64,000 nucleotides of DNA, from NCBI RefSeq assembly GCF_010731755.1, contig NZ_AP022589.1:2976001-3040000 (forward strand), written 5' to 3'. This stretch comes from Mycolicibacter minnesotensis (GTDB taxonomy: Bacteria > Actinomycetota > Actinomycetes > Mycobacteriales > Mycobacteriaceae). Positions within the stretch are counted from its first letter, which is position 1, and each line of letters starts with the position of its first letter. This document shows, piece by piece, positions 60,975 through 64,000 of the stretch. Below the pieces are notes generated by a model. It did no database searches and was not told the origin of the DNA. It worked only from the letters and a program-made list of their open reading frames with translations. The position numbers were made by a program, and so were the translations under genes.

Positions 60975-62267
60975 TCAGCTCGTGACCAGACCGCCCAGCG
61001 TGCCGACCAGTCCCAGCACCGGATCCAGCAGGTACTCCTGGACCCCGGTGACGTCGTACAGCAGTTGGACTGCTTCGCCGATAGGGCCCGCGATCGCGGT
61101 GAAGGCGGTGAAGGGATTGAAGACGTCGTTGAGCCAGGACACCGCCTGTGCGTAGGGAATGCCGATCTCTTCGGCCGACCAGGCTTGAGCGTCGTCGAAG
61201 AGGCCCATCAACTCGGCGTAGCCAGGAAGGTCCAGACCGAACAGGTTGAGTGCGTTGTCGGTGCCCTGCACGCTCGCCTGCGCGAACTGCAGCAGGAAGG
61301 TCACCGGGTCCAGCGTCGGGATCAGCTCCGCGGGCGTGGGTTCCCCGAACGGCACCGACCTGTCATAGCCGGCTTCGACGATCACCCGCAGTGCCGGCTG
61401 TACGACCTCCAGCCATGACTCGGGGACCCCCAACGTCCGCAGCGGACTCAGCAGCGGCAGCTCGGCCGTCGGGATGAAGTAGAAGGTGGTGTCGCCGGTG
61501 ACCTGTTTAACGATGTCCGTGGAGCCCAACACGTATTCGTCTACATACGGGCCGGTCATCGGTTCGGTCGGCGGCCACACCGCGGGAACCAACTGCGGCA
61601 GTGGCCCGCCGCCATAACCCCCGTGGGTGTAGATGAAGCCGAGCAAGGAGTTGAGGCCGGCCACCAGGTTGATGGGAAACTGCGGGTAGTCCGCATTCGC
61701 GTCGTATTGCGCCGTGACGTCGACGGTGGTGATGCCACCATTGGTGGGTTCGGCCCCATTGAAGTTCAGGCCGGGCGCGCCCGGGATCACCAGGCCCTCG
61801 AAGCGCTCCAGGAATCCGCCGTTGGGGCGGTTGCCCGAGCCGAGCAGAAAGAAGGTGACGTCGGGTGCGGGCAGCCCCGACTCCATCAGATTGATCTTCT
61901 CCAAGACCGCGATCTGAGCGCTCTGCGAATACCCCGACACCAGATACGGCAGATCATCGGGCTGTTGCGCCATCGCTGCTTGCAGGTTGGCCAGACCGGT
62001 GGGGATCGATGTGCTGGCACCCGACGCCGGATAGGGAACCATGACCGGTGTGTAGGTGCCCCCGGTGGCCGGATCGATGTAGTCGGTGACGATGGCGTCC
62101 TGCCAGCGCTGGCTGGGCGTTGGCATGAAGGTGCCGCCCATGATCAGCGCGGTCAACGCGTCCTCGGGGACATCGGCGCGGGCCGGCGCCACCGGTGCGG
62201 CGAACAGCACGGTCGCGGCGCACAGCAACACCGGCAGAACGCGATCGGAAAGTCGGCGCAAGCCCAT
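60975..62267 (-). CDS. Secreted PE-PPE-domain (serine hydrolase-like) protein without a PE or PPE module
   Basis: A 430-residue exported protein. The signal peptide ([20 protein letters not shown], cleaved after ARA) leads into the alpha/beta-hydrolase-like PE-PPE domain (about residues 32-270). The nucleophile motif is GYSQSAQIA, with [20 protein letters not shown] and [22 protein letters not shown]-terminal tail of about 150 residues follows. PE-PPE domains usually sit behind PE or PPE modules and act as esterases (for example Rv1430, from literature). Here a Sec-type signal replaces them. ATG 62267 has AAAGGGG just upstream. Confidence 0.87.
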   Translation of the reverse strand: MGLRRLSDRVLPVLLCAATVLFAAPVAPARADVPEDALTALIMGGTFMPTPSQRWQDAIVTDYIDPATGGTYTPVMVPYPASGASTSIPTGLANLQAAMAQQPDDLPYLVSGYSQSAQIAVLEKINLMESGLPAPDVTFFLLGSGNRPNGGFLERFEGLVIPGAPGLNFNGAEPTNGGITTVDVTAQYDANADYPQFPINLVAGLNSLLGFIYTHGGYGGGPLPQLVPAVWPPTEPMTGPYVDEYVLGSTDIVKQVTGDTTFYFIPTAELPLLSPLRTLGVPESWLEVVQPALRVIVEAGYDRSVPFGEPTPAELIPTLDPVTFLLQFAQASVQGTDNALNLFGLDLPGYAELMGLFDDAQAWSAEEIGIPYAQAVSWLNDVFNPFTAFTAIAGPIGEAVQLLYDVTGVQEYLLDPVLGLVGTLGGLVTS

Positions 62268-62298
62268 GGTCAGCCCCTTTCCGCCTGAAGGTCGGTCA

Positions 62299-62327
62299 AC
62301 TATGTCTGAGAATCTCTCAGAGAGCAA
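62299..62327 (-). promoter_or_regulatory. Promoter of the PE-PPE gene with a palindrome filling its spacer
   Basis: On the minus strand TTGCTC (62322-62327) and CATAGT (62299-62304) are 17 bp apart, and the 17-bp palindrome TCTGAGA-GAT-TCTCAGA (62305-62321) fills the spacer exactly. The arrangement suggests a repressor site. Regulator not identified. Confidence 0.6.
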
Positions 62328-62355
62328 GGCTCTGTGCTCGCCGACTGCCGCGGGC

Positions 62356-63189
62356 ATGCAGAGTGAGACCATGCTCAACCACCCCCGCACCGGCCAGCCG
62401 TTCGAGTCGCCGGTGCCGCCCGGGGCAGGCTGGCCCGGAGACCCGGCCACCCCCGCCACCGCGCGGGCTGCCGACGCCACGGAGGTGACGCGACTGGCCG
62501 GGGCGGCGCAGTCGATCGGCGAGCTCGACGCGCTGATCAGCGTCTGCCGGGCCTGCCCGCGGTTGGTGACGTGGCGCGAACAGGTGGCCTCGGTCAAGCG
62601 AAAGTCCTTCGCCGACCAGCCCTATTGGGGGCGACCGGTGCCCGGCTGGGGTTCGACAGAACCGAAGATCGTGATCGTCGGTCTGGCCCCGGCTGCCAAC
62701 GGCGCCAACCGCACCGGCCGCACCTTCACTGGCGACCGCTCCGGCGACCAGTTGTATGCGGCCTTGCACCGTGCCGGCCTGGTCAACCAGCCGACCAGCG
62801 TCGATGCAGCGGATGGATTGCGTGCCAACGGCATCCGGATCATCGCCCCGGTGCGCTGCGCGCCGCCGGACAACGCTCCCACGACCGCCGAGCGCAACGC
62901 CTGTGCGCCCTGGCTCGACACGGAATGGCGGCTGATCGCCCCGCACGTGCGGGTGATGGTCGCGCTGGGCGGCTTCGCCTGGCAGGTCGCGCTGCGGATC
63001 GCCGCCGATCCCATGCTCAAGCCCAAACCGAAGTTCAGTCACGGGGCGGTCGCCGACTTGGGCCCGACGTTACGGCTGTTGGGTTGTTATCACCCGAGTC
63101 AGCAGAACATGTTCACCGGTCGCCTGACCCCGGCCATGCTGGACGACATCTTCACCAACGCCGCCACCCTTGCCGGCATGAGGAACTGA
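62356..63189 (+). CDS. udgB: Family 5 uracil-DNA glycosylase (UdgB)
   Basis: A 277-residue Fe-S uracil-DNA glycosylase that removes uracil, hypoxanthine and ethenocytosine from DNA. Cluster cysteines are visible in [10 protein letters not shown] and PVRCAPP with an additional Cys in ERNACAPW. The active-site motifs are [14 protein letters not shown] and the [13 protein letters not shown] segment. Matches Rv1259 (299 aa). ATG 62356 or 62371 is possible; the N-terminus is not conserved. Divergent from the PE-PPE gene. Confidence 0.93.
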   Translation: MQSETMLNHPRTGQPFESPVPPGAGWPGDPATPATARAADATEVTRLAGAAQSIGELDALISVCRACPRLVTWREQVASVKRKSFADQPYWGRPVPGWGSTEPKIVIVGLAPAANGANRTGRTFTGDRSGDQLYAALHRAGLVNQPTSVDAADGLRANGIRIIAPVRCAPPDNAPTTAERNACAPWLDTEWRLIAPHVRVMVALGGFAWQVALRIAADPMLKPKPKFSHGAVADLGPTLRLLGCYHPSQQNMFTGRLTPAMLDDIFTNAATLAGMRN

Positions 63190-63252
63190 CACGGCTGGCT
63201 AGGTCGGCGACGCCCGGGAAGGTTCAGCCCACTGCGGGCGTTGTAAGACGAC

Positions 63253-64000
63253 GTGCGTCTTTCCGTTCTCGATCTCGTTCCGGTCCGTACCGACCAGTCC
63301 ACCGCGGACGCGCTTGCCGCGACGGTGCGGCTGGCGCAGACCGCTGACCGGCTTGGCTTCACCAGATACTGGGTGGCCGAACATCACAACATGCCCTCGG
63401 TCGGGGCCACCAGCCCGCCGGTGCTGCTCGCCTACCTGGCGGCGCAGACCTCGCGGGTGCGGCTGGGCTCGGGCGGGGTGATGCTGCCCAACCACGCACC
63501 GCTGGCCGTCGCCGAGCAGTTCGCGCTGCTGGAGGCCGCGGCCCCCGGCCGCATCGACTTGGGGATCGGCCGGGCGCCGGGGTCGGATCCGGTGACCTCG
63601 GTGATGTTGCGGGCCGGCCGCGGTGAGGAAGACATCGAGAACTTCCCCGATTACCTCGACCATGTGCGGGCCATGATGAGCAGTCGCGGCGTGCAGGTGC
63701 AATTGCGTGACGGCGACTACCTGCTCAAGGCCACCCCGGCGGCCACGAGTGAGCCGCGGCTGTGGCTACTGGGATCGAGCATGTATTCGGCCCGGCTGGC
63801 CGCCGCCAAGGGGCTGCCCTATGTGTTCGCCCATCATTTCTCCGGTCAGGGCACCGAGGAGGCCTTGGCCTACTACCGGGCGAACTTCACCCCGAGTGAG
63901 GGGTGTGCGGTACCGACGACGTTTCTGACGGTCAACGCGGCGGTGGCCGAAACCCATGATGAGGCAACGGCGTTGATGCTGCCCAACCTGCAGATGATGG
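63253..64000 (+). CDS. LLM-class flavin-dependent oxidoreductase, 5' part
   Basis: The gene starts at GTG 63253 (Val-Arg-Leu-Ser-Val-Leu-Asp-Leu-Val-Pro-Val-Arg) and is still open at the right edge, so 249 codons are visible. It belongs to the luciferase-like monooxygenase family: FTRYWVAEHHNMPSVGATSP is the flavin-binding signature, followed by RVRLGSGGVMLPNHAPLAVA, APGRIDLGIGRAPGSDP and LWLLGSSMYSARLAAAKGLP. The substrate is unknown; F420 or FMN could be the cofactor (FMN is usual for this subgroup). It is 63 bp after udgB. Confidence 0.88.
   Translation, partial: MRLSVLDLVPVRTDQSTADALAATVRLAQTADRLGFTRYWVAEHHNMPSVGATSPPVLLAYLAAQTSRVRLGSGGVMLPNHAPLAVAEQFALLEAAAPGRIDLGIGRAPGSDPVTSVMLRAGRGEEDIENFPDYLDHVRAMMSSRGVQVQLRDGDYLLKATPAATSEPRLWLLGSSMYSARLAAAKGLPYVFAHHFSGQGTEEALAYYRANFTPSEGCAVPTTFLTVNAAVAETHDEATALMLPNLQMM

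Overview
The window is a high-GC actinobacterial chromosome segment from a mycobacterium (Mycobacterium sensu lato). Gene content and order follow, from memory of that genome, the M. tuberculosis stretch Rv1178 to Rv1259: dapC, fadD36, dapD/dapE, LOG, fadD6, folP2, gpgS, tagA, glgM/glgC, the Rv1217c-Rv1219c ABC system, sigE-rseA-htrA-tatB, mrp, lpqY-sugABC, corA, mdh, lpqZ, kgd, lprE, deaD, cyp130, udgB. Differences suggest a non-tuberculosis species: no vapBC or relBE modules, no PE/PPE genes proper, a short malic enzyme directly after mdh, psuG after dapC, and a Suppressor-of-fused-domain gene after sugC. No rRNA, tRNA, CRISPR array, prophage or complete insertion sequence was seen.

Layout. 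1-2981: 3' end of dapC, a relic of a DUF1524 nuclease-like gene, psuG, an AhpD-like gene and a SufR-like regulator. 3110-8945: fadD36, a lipoprotein, and a divergent TetR / mmpS-mmpL exporter with an operator on its -10. 8956-18731: lysine branch (dapD, dapE), a STAND ATPase, LOG hydrolase, fadD6, then folP2-gpgS-DivIVA-like-tagA and DUF3117. 18760-21274: divergent glgM and glgC (ADP-glucose supply and use for alpha-glucan). 21300-25990: a PGRS protein that carries a signal peptide instead of a PE domain, then a TetR-controlled ABC exporter. 26025-30184: methyltransferase and the sigE envelope-stress cluster. 30205-36962: mrp, a lytic transglycosylase, membrane/CBS proteins, a CitE-like lyase and two small membrane proteins. 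37036-41309: the trehalose importer lpqY-sugABC. 41317-51911: SUFU-domain protein, corA, mdh, malic enzyme, lpqZ, an SDR, kgd and an Rv1249c-like protein. 52109-64000: MFS exporter, lprE, deaD, acyltransferase, TetR-cyp130, a GlcD-type oxidase, a secreted PE-PPE-domain protein, udgB, and the start of a luciferase-like oxidoreductase.

Functional links. glgC, glgM, gpgS and the LpqY-SugABC importer belong to one economy of trehalose, alpha-glucan and methylglucose lipopolysaccharide. mdh, malic enzyme and kgd sit on the oxidative and anaplerotic TCA segment. sigE, its anti-sigma factor, HtrA and TatB form an envelope-stress unit.

The most unusual signals are (1) a roughly 114-bp hairpin element between dapE and the STAND gene flanked by a 23-bp direct repeat that contains both stop codons, with a diverged copy in another convergent gap; (2) PGRS and PE-PPE domains detached from PE domains and attached to ordinary signal peptides; and (3) several palindromes placed on promoters or start codons (mmpS, ABC/TetR, cyp130, PE-PPE protein, PGRS protein, SDR). 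Several genes also have a TANNNT -10 element 6-7 nt before the start codon, pointing to leaderless mRNAs.
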